Origin: Flavobacterium hiemivividum
GTDB lineage: Bacteria; Bacteroidota; Bacteroidia; Flavobacteriales; Flavobacteriaceae
Assembly: GCF_004349145.1 (NCBI RefSeq)
Contig: NZ_SMFO01000002.1
Span: forward strand, 248,001-312,000
DNA length: 64,000 nucleotides
Direction of reading: 5' to 3'
In this document: positions 8,776 through 17,631 of the stretch, piece after piece
Numbering within the stretch: position 1 is the stretch's first letter
Layout of the letters: every line of letters starts with the position of its first letter
The notes under the pieces: generated by a model
The model's database searches: none
The model's input: only the letters and a program-made list of their open reading frames with translations
What the model was told of the DNA's origin: nothing
Made by a program: the position numbers and the translations under genes

Positions 8776-10056
8776 TTAATACGATTTGTCCATTTTATCT
8801 TTTATCTCAGCTAAACACAAATTATTAATACTCCCTTCATGCGTATGTTTAGTTTCTTTTGGAGATTCGTAAGTGCCATTCTCTAATTGCTCGGCTACAG
8901 CTTTGTATGCGTCTCTAAAAGGCATTCCAGCTACAACCATTTCATTTAAAGTATCTACAGTAAACAGGTAGTTGTATTTTTTATCCGCTAGAATATTGTC
9001 TTTTACTTTGATATCTTTTATAGAGAAAATGGCAATATCTAGACAGGCTTTTAGGTTTTGAATAGCCGGAAACAAGCCTTCTTTTAATAATTGTAAATCT
9101 CTGTGGTAGCCACTTGGAAGATTATTTGTGATTAAAGTGATTTCGTATGGTAAAGCTTGAATCTTGTTGCATTTTCCGCGGATTAATTCAAAAACATCTG
9201 GGTTTTTCTTGTGCGGCATAATGCTAGAACCTGTTGTCAAATGCGCAGGTAAACCAATAAAATCAAAATTCTGACTCATGTACAAACAAACATCCATCGA
9301 GAACTTAGCCAAAGTTGCAGCTACACTGCTCATTGCAAAAGCCAAAGTTTTTTCTGATTTTCCGCGGCTCATTTGAGCGGCAACCGAATTGTATTTTAAA
9401 GTTTCGAAACCTAATTCTTTTGTAGTGAATGTTCTGTTAATAGGGAAGGAGCTACCGTATCCTGCAGCAGAACCTAGGGGATTTTGATCTACCACTTTCA
9501 ATGCAGCATTCAACATCGTAATATCATCAATCAAGGTTTCAGCATAAGCTGAAAACCACATTCCGAATGAAGATGGCATAGCGATTTGTAAGTGTGTGTA
9601 CCCAGGAAGCAAAACATTTTGATATTTCTCTGCTGACTCCATTAGTAAATCAAAAAGTGATTTTACTTGCTCTTTTAAATCAATAACAACGTCTTTTAAA
9701 TACAAGTTCACATCAACTAGAACTTGGTCGTTACGAGAACGAGCGGTATGAATTTTTTTACCAGCATCACCTAGTTTCGCCGTCAATAAATATTCAATTT
9801 TGGAATGCACATCTTCAAATGAATCTTCGATTATAAAGTTTCCTTCAGCGATATCAGTAATGATTTCGTTTAAAGCTGCTATTAAAGAATTTGTTTCAGT
9901 AGTAGTTAATAAACCAATGCTCCCTAACATTTTAGCGTGAGCAATGGAGCCCAAAGCATCATATTTAGCTAAAACTAAATCCAATTCTCGATCGTTACCA
10001 ACGGTGAATTGTTCGATTTGTTTATCAGTAGGTATTCCTTTTTCCCAAAGTTTCAT
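8776..10056 (-). CDS. argH: Argininosuccinate lyase
   Basis: This enzyme cleaves argininosuccinate to arginine and fumarate, the last step of arginine synthesis, as a cytoplasmic tetramer. The 426-residue protein has the superfamily signature GSSIMPHKKNPD, plus HTARSRNDQV and GYTHLQIAMP, all conserved in ArgH. It is slightly shorter than the roughly 460 residues of E. coli ArgH, as is common in Bacteroidota. It is the last gene of the arg cluster; the 163-base gap from the deacylase gene is filled by dispersed repeats, and no new promoter is evident. Confidence 0.95.
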   Translation of the reverse strand: MKLWEKGIPTDKQIEQFTVGNDRELDLVLAKYDALGSIAHAKMLGSIGLLTTTETNSLIAALNEIITDIAEGNFIIEDSFEDVHSKIEYLLTAKLGDAGKKIHTARSRNDQVLVDVNLYLKDVVIDLKEQVKSLFDLLMESAEKYQNVLLPGYTHLQIAMPSSFGMWFSAYAETLIDDITMLNAALKVVDQNPLGSAAGYGSSFPINRTFTTKELGFETLKYNSVAAQMSRGKSEKTLAFAMSSVAATLAKFSMDVCLYMSQNFDFIGLPAHLTTGSSIMPHKKNPDVFELIRGKCNKIQALPYEITLITNNLPSGYHRDLQLLKEGLFPAIQNLKACLDIAIFSIKDIKVKDNILADKKYNYLFTVDTLNEMVVAGMPFRDAYKAVAEQLENGTYESPKETKHTHEGSINNLCLAEIKDKMDKSY

Positions 10057-10066
10057 AGTTGTATGT

Positions 10067-10163
10067 TTTGTTTCGCAAAGTTTCTCAGAGGTAGCTCAGA
10101 GACTCGCAAAGTTTAATTTTTTAATATTTGTTTCACAAAGTTTCTCAGAGATTCGCAAAGTGT
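10067..10163. repeat. Tandem copies of a dispersed CGCAAAG repeat
   Basis: Two direct copies of TTTGTTTCRCAAAGTTTCTC (10067-10090 and 10127-10150, extending to CAGAG), each followed by a partly reversed copy ending CGCAAAGT. A short TTTA microsatellite follows. They lie between argE and argH. Confidence 0.75.
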
Positions 10164-10219
10164 ATTTATTTATTTATTTATATCGAACAATCTCCCGCCT
10201 CTAATCAATTGCGTTCATT

Positions 10220-11290
10220 TTATTGTTTTAAGAAATCACCAAGTATTTTAATATACAATTTAATTCCTTCTTCGATTTCGTTCACATATATAAATTCGTC
10301 TGCGGAGTGCGACCGTAGCGTATCTCCAGGTCCTAATTTCAAAGATTTACAGCTCAAAACAGATTGGTCAGAAAGGGTAGGAGAGCCATAAGTCGTGCGT
10401 CCTAGAGCGATTCCGGCTTGGACTAATCCATGCGATTCTGGAATAGACGAGGAACTTAAATTCATAGAACGCGGCGTAATCTCTGCGTTCACATTGTCTT
10501 TTACAATTTGTAAAATTTCATGATTCGTATAGCAGTCGTTAACACGGATATCGATAACCAAATCACATTCTGAAGGTACGACATTGTGTTGTTTTCCGGC
10601 ATTGATTTGGGTAACGGTCATTTTTACGGGACCTAATTGCTCTGATATTTTGTCGAAAGTATAGTTTTTAAACCATTCCATGACCGGAATCGTTTTGTAA
10701 ATCGCATTGTCGTCATTTAGATGTGCGGCATGACTTGGCGTTCCTTTTACTTTTACATCCAAGACTAATAAACCTTTTTCAGCTATAGCCAATTGCATTA
10801 AGGTAGGCTCGCCCACAATTGCACAATCTAATTCCGGTAAATGTTTTAAGACACTATTTAAGCCATTTTTACCGCTACTTTCTTCTTCGGCAGATCCCAC
10901 AATGACAATGTTATACGGTAAATTTTCCTTAGCATAAAAATGGACAAAAGTAGCTAACAAAGAAACCAAACAACCGCCGGCATCATTACTACCTAAACCA
11001 AATAATTTACCGTCTTTTACAAAAGCATTAAACGGATCGTTTGTGTAGGCTTGGTTGGGTCTTACAGTATCGTGGTGGGAATTTAAAAGCAAGGTAGGTT
11101 TAGCGTCATCAAAATGCTTATTGTAAGCCCAGACATTATTGTTTTCTCTTTTGAAGGGGATATCGTTTGAATTGAACCAGTTTTCAATTAGTATGACAGT
11201 CTTATCTTCTTCGCTTGAAAAAGAAGGAGTCTCAATTAGTGCTTCTAAAAGGGAAATGGCTTCTTGTGTAAGGATTTCGATGTTTTTCAT
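10220..11290 (-). CDS. argE: M20 family N-acyl-citrulline/ornithine deacylase (ArgE type)
   Basis: This is a zinc-dependent M20 amidohydrolase of 356 residues. The motifs are HHDTV (first metal His and Asp), GSNDAGG, SAEEESSG (catalytic Glu-Glu) and a late HSADE that supplies the last metal ligand. It removes the N-acyl group in arginine synthesis. Because the neighbouring transcarbamylase acts on acylated ornithine, the likely substrate here is N-succinyl- (or N-acetyl-) citrulline. I chose the ATG at 11290 (MKNIEILTQ); the in-frame ATG ten codons upstream lies in repeat-derived sequence and adds a non-homologous basic tail. Confidence 0.88.
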   Translation of the reverse strand: MKNIEILTQEAISLLEALIETPSFSSEEDKTVILIENWFNSNDIPFKRENNNVWAYNKHFDDAKPTLLLNSHHDTVRPNQAYTNDPFNAFVKDGKLFGLGSNDAGGCLVSLLATFVHFYAKENLPYNIVIVGSAEEESSGKNGLNSVLKHLPELDCAIVGEPTLMQLAIAEKGLLVLDVKVKGTPSHAAHLNDDNAIYKTIPVMEWFKNYTFDKISEQLGPVKMTVTQINAGKQHNVVPSECDLVIDIRVNDCYTNHEILQIVKDNVNAEITPRSMNLSSSSIPESHGLVQAGIALGRTTYGSPTLSDQSVLSCKSLKLGPGDTLRSHSADEFIYVNEIEEGIKLYIKILGDFLKQ

Positions 11291-11305
11291 TTTATTTTTG
11301 TTTTT

Positions 11306-11329
11306 GCCGCTAAGGCGCAAAGGCGCAAA
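11306..11329. repeat. CGCTAAGGCGCAAAGGCGCAAA repeat fragment
   Basis: A short copy of the dispersed CGCAAAG family sits between argB and argE, just upstream of the argE ATG. Confidence 0.6.
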
Positions 11330-11408
11330 TTTTATTTTTTATTAGATATGCGATAAACAATACCCGTTGCTGCTCCATCTACTTTGGAGAGGGCTTTGGA
11401 GAGGATAT

Positions 11409-12194
11409 TTATAGTTGTATTGTAGTGCAAATAGCATCCTCGTTTTCTAACATGCTATGGTGGCCAATTCGTATTTTTTGAACTCCTTTAGACAAGCTAT
11501 TGAAGCAATTGTCTAGTTTTGGAATCATACCAGAATGAATGGCTTTTTCTTCTTTTAATTTCGAATATAACTCCGCATTCATATTTAAAATTACTGAGGA
11601 ATCATCTTCTGAATCGAATAAAACACCTGGTTTTTCGAAACAATAATTCAAAGTTACCTTAAAGACTTCTGATAAGGCAATAGCTAACTCGCTGGCTATC
11701 GTATCAGCATTTGTATTTAATAACTGCCCGTTTTTATCATGGGTTATAGCGCAAAAAACAGGAACAATACCGCTAGAAAGCAAAGTTTCTAATAGTGGAG
11801 TGTTCACTGATTTTACATCGCCTACAAAGCCGTAATCAATTGTGGGGTGATTTCTTTTGTCTGACTGGATTAAATTCCCATCCGCTCCAGAAAATCCCAT
11901 CGCATTAGTATTATGAGCCTGTAATTGCGCCACAATATTTTTATTGATTTGCCCCGCATAAATCATTACTACCACATCAAGCATAGGCGCATCAGTAATA
12001 CGACGTCCGTCAATCATTTGTGGAACTAAACCAATCCTTTGAGCCATTTTTGTCGCTGACTTTCCACCACCATGCACGAGTACTTTATAGCCTTCAATGT
12101 TGGAGAAATCAGTTAGAAACTGTTGTAGCTCTTTGGGATCATCAATTATGTTTCCACCTATTTTTATTACGGTAACGGATTTTTTATTGCCCAT
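11409..12194 (-). CDS. argB: N-acylglutamate kinase (ArgB)
   Basis: This enzyme phosphorylates the gamma-carboxylate of N-acylglutamate. The 261-residue amino-acid kinase fold shows KIGGNII (Lys for phosphate), VHGGGKSAT, DGRRITD and NTNADTIASELA, all expected for ArgB. Bacteroidota enzymes are thought to take N-succinylglutamate. The start overlaps the end of the transcarbamylase gene by 11 bases, showing translational coupling. No Arg-feedback N-terminal extension is present, so feedback control of this enzyme is not evident. Confidence 0.93.
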   Translation of the reverse strand: MGNKKSVTVIKIGGNIIDDPKELQQFLTDFSNIEGYKVLVHGGGKSATKMAQRIGLVPQMIDGRRITDAPMLDVVVMIYAGQINKNIVAQLQAHNTNAMGFSGADGNLIQSDKRNHPTIDYGFVGDVKSVNTPLLETLLSSGIVPVFCAITHDKNGQLLNTNADTIASELAIALSEVFKVTLNYCFEKPGVLFDSEDDSSVILNMNAELYSKLKEEKAIHSGMIPKLDNCFNSLSKGVQKIRIGHHSMLENEDAICTTIQL

Positions 12195-13131
12195 TTTTTA
12201 ATATTTTTTGCAAAACTAATTGTGCTGCATAGGTTCTATTGTTAGCTTGTTCGATTACAATTGAATTCTCGCTGTCAATCACTTCATCGGTAACAATCAC
12301 ATTACGTCTAACTGGTAAACAGTGCATGAACTTGGCGTTGTTAGTCAGTTTCATTTTATCTGCTGTTACTGTCCAATTTGGATCTGAATTAGTGATTTTT
12401 CCGTAGTCTTTGTAGTTGCTCCAGTTTTTAGTGTAGATGAAATCGGCATTTTCAAATGCTTTATTTTGATCGTATTCAATCTTGGAATCTTTGGTAATTT
12501 CAGGATTTAATTCATAGCCTTCAGGATGCGTAATGACAAAGTCCGCATCTTGTAACTGCATCATTTCCACAAAGGAATTGGCTACAGCCTGAGGTAAAGC
12601 TTTAGGGTGCGGCGCCCAAGATAAAACAACCTTTGGTCTGTGTTCAGTTTTGAACTCTTCCATAGTAATCGCATCGGCAAGGGATTGCAAAGGATGTCCT
12701 GTGGCGCCTTCCATATTAACGATGGGCACAGTGGCATATTTTAAAAATCCGGCTATTACGGTTTCGGCATTGTCTTTTTCCTTGTCTACCAATCCAGCAA
12801 AAGCTCTAATAGCGATGATATCACAATACTGAGACACTACTTCTGCAGCTTCTTTTATATGTTCTGAAGCGCCTTGATTCATGATTGCTCCATCTTCAAA
12901 TTCTAGTGTCCAACCTTCATTGGTAAAGTTCATCACCATGACGTTCATTCCCAAATTTAAAGCCGCCTTTTGAGTACTCAAGCGGGTTCTTAAACTTGGA
13001 TTAAAAAACAACATCCCTAAGGTTTTGTTCTTTCCTAGTTTTTTATTTTTAAGCGGTTTGCTCTTAATTTTAATTGCCGATTTCACCCATTTAGAGAGAG
13101 AGTCGATATCTTTTATTGAAGTATAGTTCAT
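12184..13131 (-). CDS. argF': N-succinylornithine carbamoyltransferase (ArgF' type)
   Basis: A 315-residue transcarbamylase of the acyl-ornithine class rather than a plain ornithine enzyme. FFNPSLRTRLST (42-53) is the carbamoyl-phosphate loop with the SLRTR variant; HCLPVRRN is the second substrate motif. At the position that sets specificity (Glu92 in Xanthomonas acetylornithine enzyme, Pro90 in Bacteroides fragilis succinylornithine enzyme) this protein has Ser89 in MNQGASEHI. In the Xanthomonas enzyme the E92S change is reported to give succinylornithine activity, so succinyl specificity is the best reading. It sits two bases after proB. Confidence 0.88.
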   Translation of the reverse strand: MNYTSIKDIDSLSKWVKSAIKIKSKPLKNKKLGKNKTLGMLFFNPSLRTRLSTQKAALNLGMNVMVMNFTNEGWTLEFEDGAIMNQGASEHIKEAAEVVSQYCDIIAIRAFAGLVDKEKDNAETVIAGFLKYATVPIVNMEGATGHPLQSLADAITMEEFKTEHRPKVVLSWAPHPKALPQAVANSFVEMMQLQDADFVITHPEGYELNPEITKDSKIEYDQNKAFENADFIYTKNWSNYKDYGKITNSDPNWTVTADKMKLTNNAKFMHCLPVRRNVIVTDEVIDSENSIVIEQANNRTYAAQLVLQKILKNGQ

Positions 13132-13133
13132 CG

Positions 13134-13895
13134 TTATGTTATTTTAGTAAAAGGTATTTTGTTTTTTAAAGCATTCAAAATGAAATTATCATTTAAACCA
13201 TTGACAACCCAAGTCTCAATATTAGCTGCCTTAGCAATGGCTGCCGCTTCAATTTTAGATTGCATTCCACCTGTTCCTTGAGATGATTTCGTATCACCTA
13301 CCTCTTTTTGAAGAGACTTAATGTCTTTAACTAAAGTAATAGTTTCAGGTGTGGAATCGTGGATAGACGATTTTGTATATATTCCATTTGTATTGGTAGC
13401 GATGATTAATATATCTACTTTTAATAAAACTGCCGCTAATGCCGCTAATTTATCATTGTCACCAAATTGAATTTCATCGGTTGCAACGGTATCGTTTTCA
13501 TTAATAATCGGAATGTAATTGTTCTCTATTAATACATTAATAGTATTGACAATATTTACTTTTGACTGTTCTTTTTCAAAGTCAGAATAGGACAATAAAC
13601 ACTGAGAAGTAAGTAATCCTAAGTCGCTGAAGTTCTCATGAAAAATCCGCATTAAATGGGGTTGGCCAATAGATGCTAGCGCTTGCTTAACAACGATTTC
13701 TCTTCCTTTACTCTCTAGTTTTACGAACTGTTTTGCTGCGGCGATAGCGCCAGAACTAACAATAATAAACTCGTAATCCTCGTTTAAAGCGGCAATTTGC
13801 ATCCCAATATCCTCAATCTTTCCTCTCGAAATATGATTGGTTTCTCTTGTTAATGTATTTGTACCTATTTTTAGTAATATTCTTTTTTTAGCCAT
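13134..13895 (-). CDS. proB: Glutamate 5-kinase without PUA domain
   Basis: First enzyme of proline synthesis. The 253 residues cover only the amino-acid kinase domain: LLKIGTNTLT at the N-terminus, VSSGAIAAAK, NENDTVATDEIQFGDNDKLAALAA, and GTGGMQSKIEAA. The C-terminal PUA domain of the E. coli enzyme (367 residues) is absent, a common short form. It lies between proA and argF' and should be co-transcribed with arginine genes. Feedback sensitivity cannot be judged from sequence alone. Confidence 0.93.
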   Translation of the reverse strand: MAKKRILLKIGTNTLTRETNHISRGKIEDIGMQIAALNEDYEFIIVSSGAIAAAKQFVKLESKGREIVVKQALASIGQPHLMRIFHENFSDLGLLTSQCLLSYSDFEKEQSKVNIVNTINVLIENNYIPIINENDTVATDEIQFGDNDKLAALAAVLLKVDILIIATNTNGIYTKSSIHDSTPETITLVKDIKSLQKEVGDTKSSQGTGGMQSKIEAAAIAKAANIETWVVNGLNDNFILNALKNKIPFTKIT

Positions 13896-13933
13896 TGTAT
13901 TTAACCGCGTAGGTTTTTTTTTAATTTACTTCT

Positions 13934-14040
13934 AACCGCAAAGTTCGCAGAGGATTTTCCTTACTTTATTTTTTTAACCGCAAAGGGCACAAAGTTTTTC
14001 TTCCTTTTTTATCTATAAAAACGCAAAGTTCGCAAAGCGG
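13934..14040. repeat. Three CGCAAAG-family repeats in the proA-proB gap
   Basis: AACCGCAAAGTTCGCAGAGG (13934-13953), AACCGCAAAGGGCACAAAG (13976-13994) and AACGCAAAGTTCGCAAAGCG (14019-14038) are spaced about 42 bases apart. They make up most of the 225-base gap inside the operon. Confidence 0.75.
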
Positions 14041-14120
14041 TGTGTTAGTATTTTGTACCTAAATTCCAATTACTATTTTCTCAAACGGATTACTGTACAT
14101 TAAATACTAAACACTGCAAA

Positions 14121-15317
14121 CTACCTAATTTGTCCATCTCCGTAAATATACCATTTATTAGTAACCAGGTGTTGCAGTCCTATTGGTCCTCGTTGATGCA
14201 ATTTGTCTGTACTGATGGCGAGTTCACCACCAAGACCTAATTGACCTCCATCAGTAAACCGTGTGGATGCATTATGATATACTGCTGCCGTATCCACGTT
14301 TTCCATGAATTCCTGTGCAACAGCATCATTTTTAGTAATAATCGAAGCCGAATGACCTCCACAATATTTGTTTATTTTTTCAATTGCCTCTTGATCAGAA
14401 TTAGTGGTTCCAATGACGATTTTGTAATCTAAGAACTCTTCATACCAAATCAAATCAGACTCAATTGCTTTTACTCCAGTTGCTTTTGCGACAACATCGT
14501 CTCCTAGAACTGTAACATTAAATAGTTGCAGCTCGGTAATAATTTGCTTTGTGAAAATTTCCCAATTTGGCAAATTCCTATCGATTAACACTTTATCCAA
14601 AGCATTACAAACTGAAATATTTGAAGTTTTTCCGTTCATGATAATGGCTAAAGCTTTATCTAAATCGGCATCTTTGTTTACATACACAAAATTATTCCCT
14701 CTACCACTTACTATTACTGGGCAAGTAGCGTGTTTCTTAACAAAGTTAATCAGGTTTTCACCACCACGAGGAACAATTAAATCGACTTTTTGTGTTGGTT
14801 TTTCTAGAAAAGCTTGGGTTTCATTTCGGTCATAATTTAAATATTCGACCCAAGAATTAGCTACATCATTGTCTGTTAAGGCTTGATGCCAGAGGCTTAC
14901 AATCTTTAAATTAGAAAGCAATGACTCTTTTCCGCCTTTTAGCAAAATTTTATTTCCTGATTTAAATGCAATTCCGCCTGCTTCGACAGTAACGTCTGGC
15001 CTTGACTCATAAATGATTAAAATAGTTCCAAAAGCAGCCGTTTTATTGCTGGCTTTCATGCCGTTGTCATGAGTAAAATTAAATCGAACTTGCCCCACAG
15101 GATCTTCTTGAGTTGTCAATTGTTGTAACGATAGAATCATTCCGTCAATTTTAGCATCATCAACGAGCAAGCGTTTTTCCATAGCCAAATCATCACCGGA
15201 ATAGTTGGCAAGATCTTGCTGGTTTGTGGTTTTTATAGCTGTTCTTTCTTTTTCGAGAAGCACAGCCATTCGACTTAAAACGGCATTTCTTTTTACGATT
15301 GGAAGTATTTTGTTCAT
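14121..15317 (-). CDS. proA: Gamma-glutamyl phosphate reductase
   Basis: NADPH-dependent reduction of glutamyl phosphate to the semialdehyde, second step of proline synthesis. The 398-residue aldehyde-dehydrogenase-like protein carries ESRPDVTVEAGGIAFKSGN, IVPRGGENLI, the catalytic Cys region ISVCNALDKVLID and GQLGLGGELAISTDKLHQRGPIGL at the C-terminus. Length is close to the family norm. It lies 58 bases after argD on the same strand. Its product feeds ProC, which is not in the window. Confidence 0.95.
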   Translation of the reverse strand: MNKILPIVKRNAVLSRMAVLLEKERTAIKTTNQQDLANYSGDDLAMEKRLLVDDAKIDGMILSLQQLTTQEDPVGQVRFNFTHDNGMKASNKTAAFGTILIIYESRPDVTVEAGGIAFKSGNKILLKGGKESLLSNLKIVSLWHQALTDNDVANSWVEYLNYDRNETQAFLEKPTQKVDLIVPRGGENLINFVKKHATCPVIVSGRGNNFVYVNKDADLDKALAIIMNGKTSNISVCNALDKVLIDRNLPNWEIFTKQIITELQLFNVTVLGDDVVAKATGVKAIESDLIWYEEFLDYKIVIGTTNSDQEAIEKINKYCGGHSASIITKNDAVAQEFMENVDTAAVYHNASTRFTDGGQLGLGGELAISTDKLHQRGPIGLQHLVTNKWYIYGDGQIR

Positions 15318-15375
15318 TGTTCTAAAATTAGGAGATTTGTCAAAGTTTAAAACTTTATCAAATATTGATTTATAT

Positions 15376-16515
15376 CTAAGACTTCAATTCTGCCAACGAT
15401 TCTTGCAACGCGACAATAAATGTATCTATCGCATCAGTTGTAATTGTTAAAGGTGGAAGAATTCTCAATAAGTTTTTATTGTTGGCACCTCCAGTAAAGA
15501 TATGCTTTTCGATAATCATCTTTTTTCTCAACGTGCTAACATCAAAATCAAATTCGACACCTAGCATCAATCCTCTTCCTTTTACTTTTGTAATTTCAGG
15601 GATTTGCTTAATGGCTTCAAAAAAGTAATCCGATACCTTATTAGTGTTTTCAATTAATTTTTGATCTTCGATAACATCCAGCACTGCGATTCCAGCGGCA
15701 CAAGCTAAGTGGCTTCCGCCAAAAGTTGTTCCTAATAGTCCGTAACTTGCAGTAAATTTTGGAGAAATCAATACACCACCAATCGGGAAACCGTTCCCCA
15801 TACCTTTGGCAGTGGTAACAATATCAGGATTGATTCCGTGATGTTGAAAAGCAAAGAATTTTCCGCTTCTTCCGTATCCTGATTGTACTTCATCTAAGAT
15901 TAAAACTACATCGTGTGCTATACATGCTTTTTCCAAAGCTTGAAAAAACTCGGTTGTTCCTTGGTCTAAACCACCAACACCTTGAATAGGCTCGATAATT
16001 ACCGCACAAACATCTCCCTTTTTTAATTCGGCTTGTACCAAATCAATTTGGTTCAAAGGCAAGAAAGTAACTGCTTGCTGCGCATTTAACGGCGCTACTA
16101 TTTTTTTATTGTCTGTAACCGCGACTGCCGCAGAAGTTCTTCCGTGAAACGAATTTTCAAAAGCAATCACTCTTGATTTATTGGTATGAAAGGAAGCTAG
16201 TTTCAACGCGTTTTCATTGGCTTCAGCCCCAGAACTGCATAAAAATAAGCTGTAATCAGTTAAACCAGAAGCTTTGCCTAGTTTTTCAGCTAACTCTGTT
16301 TGCAATGGATTCTGGATCGCATTTGAATAAAAACTAATGTTGTCTAATTGTGCTTTCACTTTAGCAACATAATCTGGTTGGGTATGACCAATAGAAATTA
16401 CTCCGTGACCAGAGTATAAATCTAAATATTCAGTTGCGTTGTCGTCTGTAATGGTGCAATCTAATGCTTTTACAGGAGTGATATTATATAATGGGTAAAC
16501 GTCAAATAAGTTCAT
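15376..16515 (-). CDS. argD: N-acylornithine aminotransferase (ArgD)
   Basis: A PLP-dependent class III transaminase of 379 residues that converts N-acylglutamate semialdehyde to N-acylornithine. GHGVISIGHTQPDYV, SSGAEANENALKLA, FHGRTSAAVAVT, LILDEVQSGYGRSG and the Schiff-base Lys237 in TTAKGMGNGFPIG are all present. Given the neighbours argC, argF' and argB the role is biosynthetic; a true ornithine aminotransferase is less likely. It is preceded by a 78-base spacer containing an imperfect inverted repeat. Confidence 0.93.
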   Translation of the reverse strand: MNLFDVYPLYNITPVKALDCTITDDNATEYLDLYSGHGVISIGHTQPDYVAKVKAQLDNISFYSNAIQNPLQTELAEKLGKASGLTDYSLFLCSSGAEANENALKLASFHTNKSRVIAFENSFHGRTSAAVAVTDNKKIVAPLNAQQAVTFLPLNQIDLVQAELKKGDVCAVIIEPIQGVGGLDQGTTEFFQALEKACIAHDVVLILDEVQSGYGRSGKFFAFQHHGINPDIVTTAKGMGNGFPIGGVLISPKFTASYGLLGTTFGGSHLACAAGIAVLDVIEDQKLIENTNKVSDYFFEAIKQIPEITKVKGRGLMLGVEFDFDVSTLRKKMIIEKHIFTGGANNKNLLRILPPLTITTDAIDTFIVALQESLAELKS

Positions 16516-16538
16516 TTTTTTTTGTTTAATGGTTTAAG

Positions 16539-16580
16539 GTTTAAAGTTTCAAGTTAGGTGGGCAACTTTGAACTTTAAAC
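16539..16580. repeat. Imperfect inverted repeat between argC and argD
   Basis: GTTTAAAGTTTCAAGTT (16539-16555) pairs with AACTTTGAACTTTAAAC (16564-16580) at 15 of 17 positions, loop AGGTGGGC. It could act as an RNA-processing or stabilising hairpin within the operon or be a dispersed repeat. Confidence 0.6.
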
Positions 16581-16593
16581 TTGAAACAAATTT

Positions 16594-17571
16594 TTAAAAC
16601 CCTGAAGGTTTCAAATGCAATCCAGTTGTTTCTTCAAGTCCAAACATTAAATTCATGTTTTGGACGGCTTGACCGGAGGCGCCTTTTACTAAATTATCAA
16701 TTATTGAAGTAATTAGTATCCGGTTTCCTTTTTTCATTAAACTAATGATGCACTTGTTCGTTTGCACTACTTGTTTCATGTTGATGTTAGTAGTGGTAAC
16801 GGTTACGAAAGGTTGGTCTTTATAAAAAGCTTCATATTTAGCAACTAAATTCTCTAAACTTTCTTCTACGGTAGTATATAGAGTAGCGAAAATTCCTCTA
16901 GCAAAATCTCCTCTATTCGGTACAAAAATCAATTCGTTTGCATAATCAGCTTGCAGTTGATTCACACTTTGATTGATTTCACCTAAATGTTGATGATCGA
17001 ATGCTTTGTAATGTGACATATTGTTTGATCTCCAACTAAAATGTGTAGTTTCTGATGGGCTAACTCCTGCACCGGTGCTTCCTGTTGTAGCATTGATATG
17101 TACATCGCTATTTAATAATCCTTCTGCTGCAAGCGGTAATAAAGCCAATTGGATTGCTGTAGCAAAACAACCTGGATTTGCGATATAGTTTGCGTTTTTA
17201 ATATTGGTTTTATTCAGTTCAGGCAAACCGTACACAAATGATTTTCCTTTGAATTCTTTGTCCTTCGTCAATCTGAAATCATTTCCTAAATCGATGATTT
17301 TAGTATGGCTGGCAAATTGATTTTGTTCTAAAAACTGAATCGATTTTCCATGACCTAAACACAAGAAAACAACGTTTACATTTGGATTTACAGTGTCAGT
17401 AAAATTCATTTCTATATCACCCATCAAATCATGGTGTGCCACTGATAAAGGCCTACCAGCGTTTGTAGTACTGTAAACAAAATCAAGTTTTGTGTTAGGA
17501 TGAAACATTAGTATTCTAATTAATTCTCCTGCCGTATATCCTGAACCTCCTATTATTCCAACATTAATCAT
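16594..17571 (-). CDS. argC: N-acyl-gamma-glutamyl-phosphate reductase (ArgC)
   Basis: NADPH-dependent reduction of N-acylglutamyl phosphate. The 325-residue protein starts VGIIGGSGYTAGELIRIL (Rossmann loop), has the catalytic Cys in NPGCFATAIQLALLPL, and HHF-type downstream motifs (HQHLGEINQ, FVPNRGDFARGIFATLY). This is the single-domain bacterial ArgC, slightly short because of a trimmed C-terminal half. It is 60 bases after argG. Confidence 0.95.
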   Translation of the reverse strand: MINVGIIGGSGYTAGELIRILMFHPNTKLDFVYSTTNAGRPLSVAHHDLMGDIEMNFTDTVNPNVNVVFLCLGHGKSIQFLEQNQFASHTKIIDLGNDFRLTKDKEFKGKSFVYGLPELNKTNIKNANYIANPGCFATAIQLALLPLAAEGLLNSDVHINATTGSTGAGVSPSETTHFSWRSNNMSHYKAFDHQHLGEINQSVNQLQADYANELIFVPNRGDFARGIFATLYTTVEESLENLVAKYEAFYKDQPFVTVTTTNINMKQVVQTNKCIISLMKKGNRILITSIIDNLVKGASGQAVQNMNLMFGLEETTGLHLKPSGF

Positions 17572-17631
17572 GTTTTTATTTTTTAAAATCTATTAGAATT
17601 AAACCTTTGAGAGTAATTCGTTTTTTTTTTA

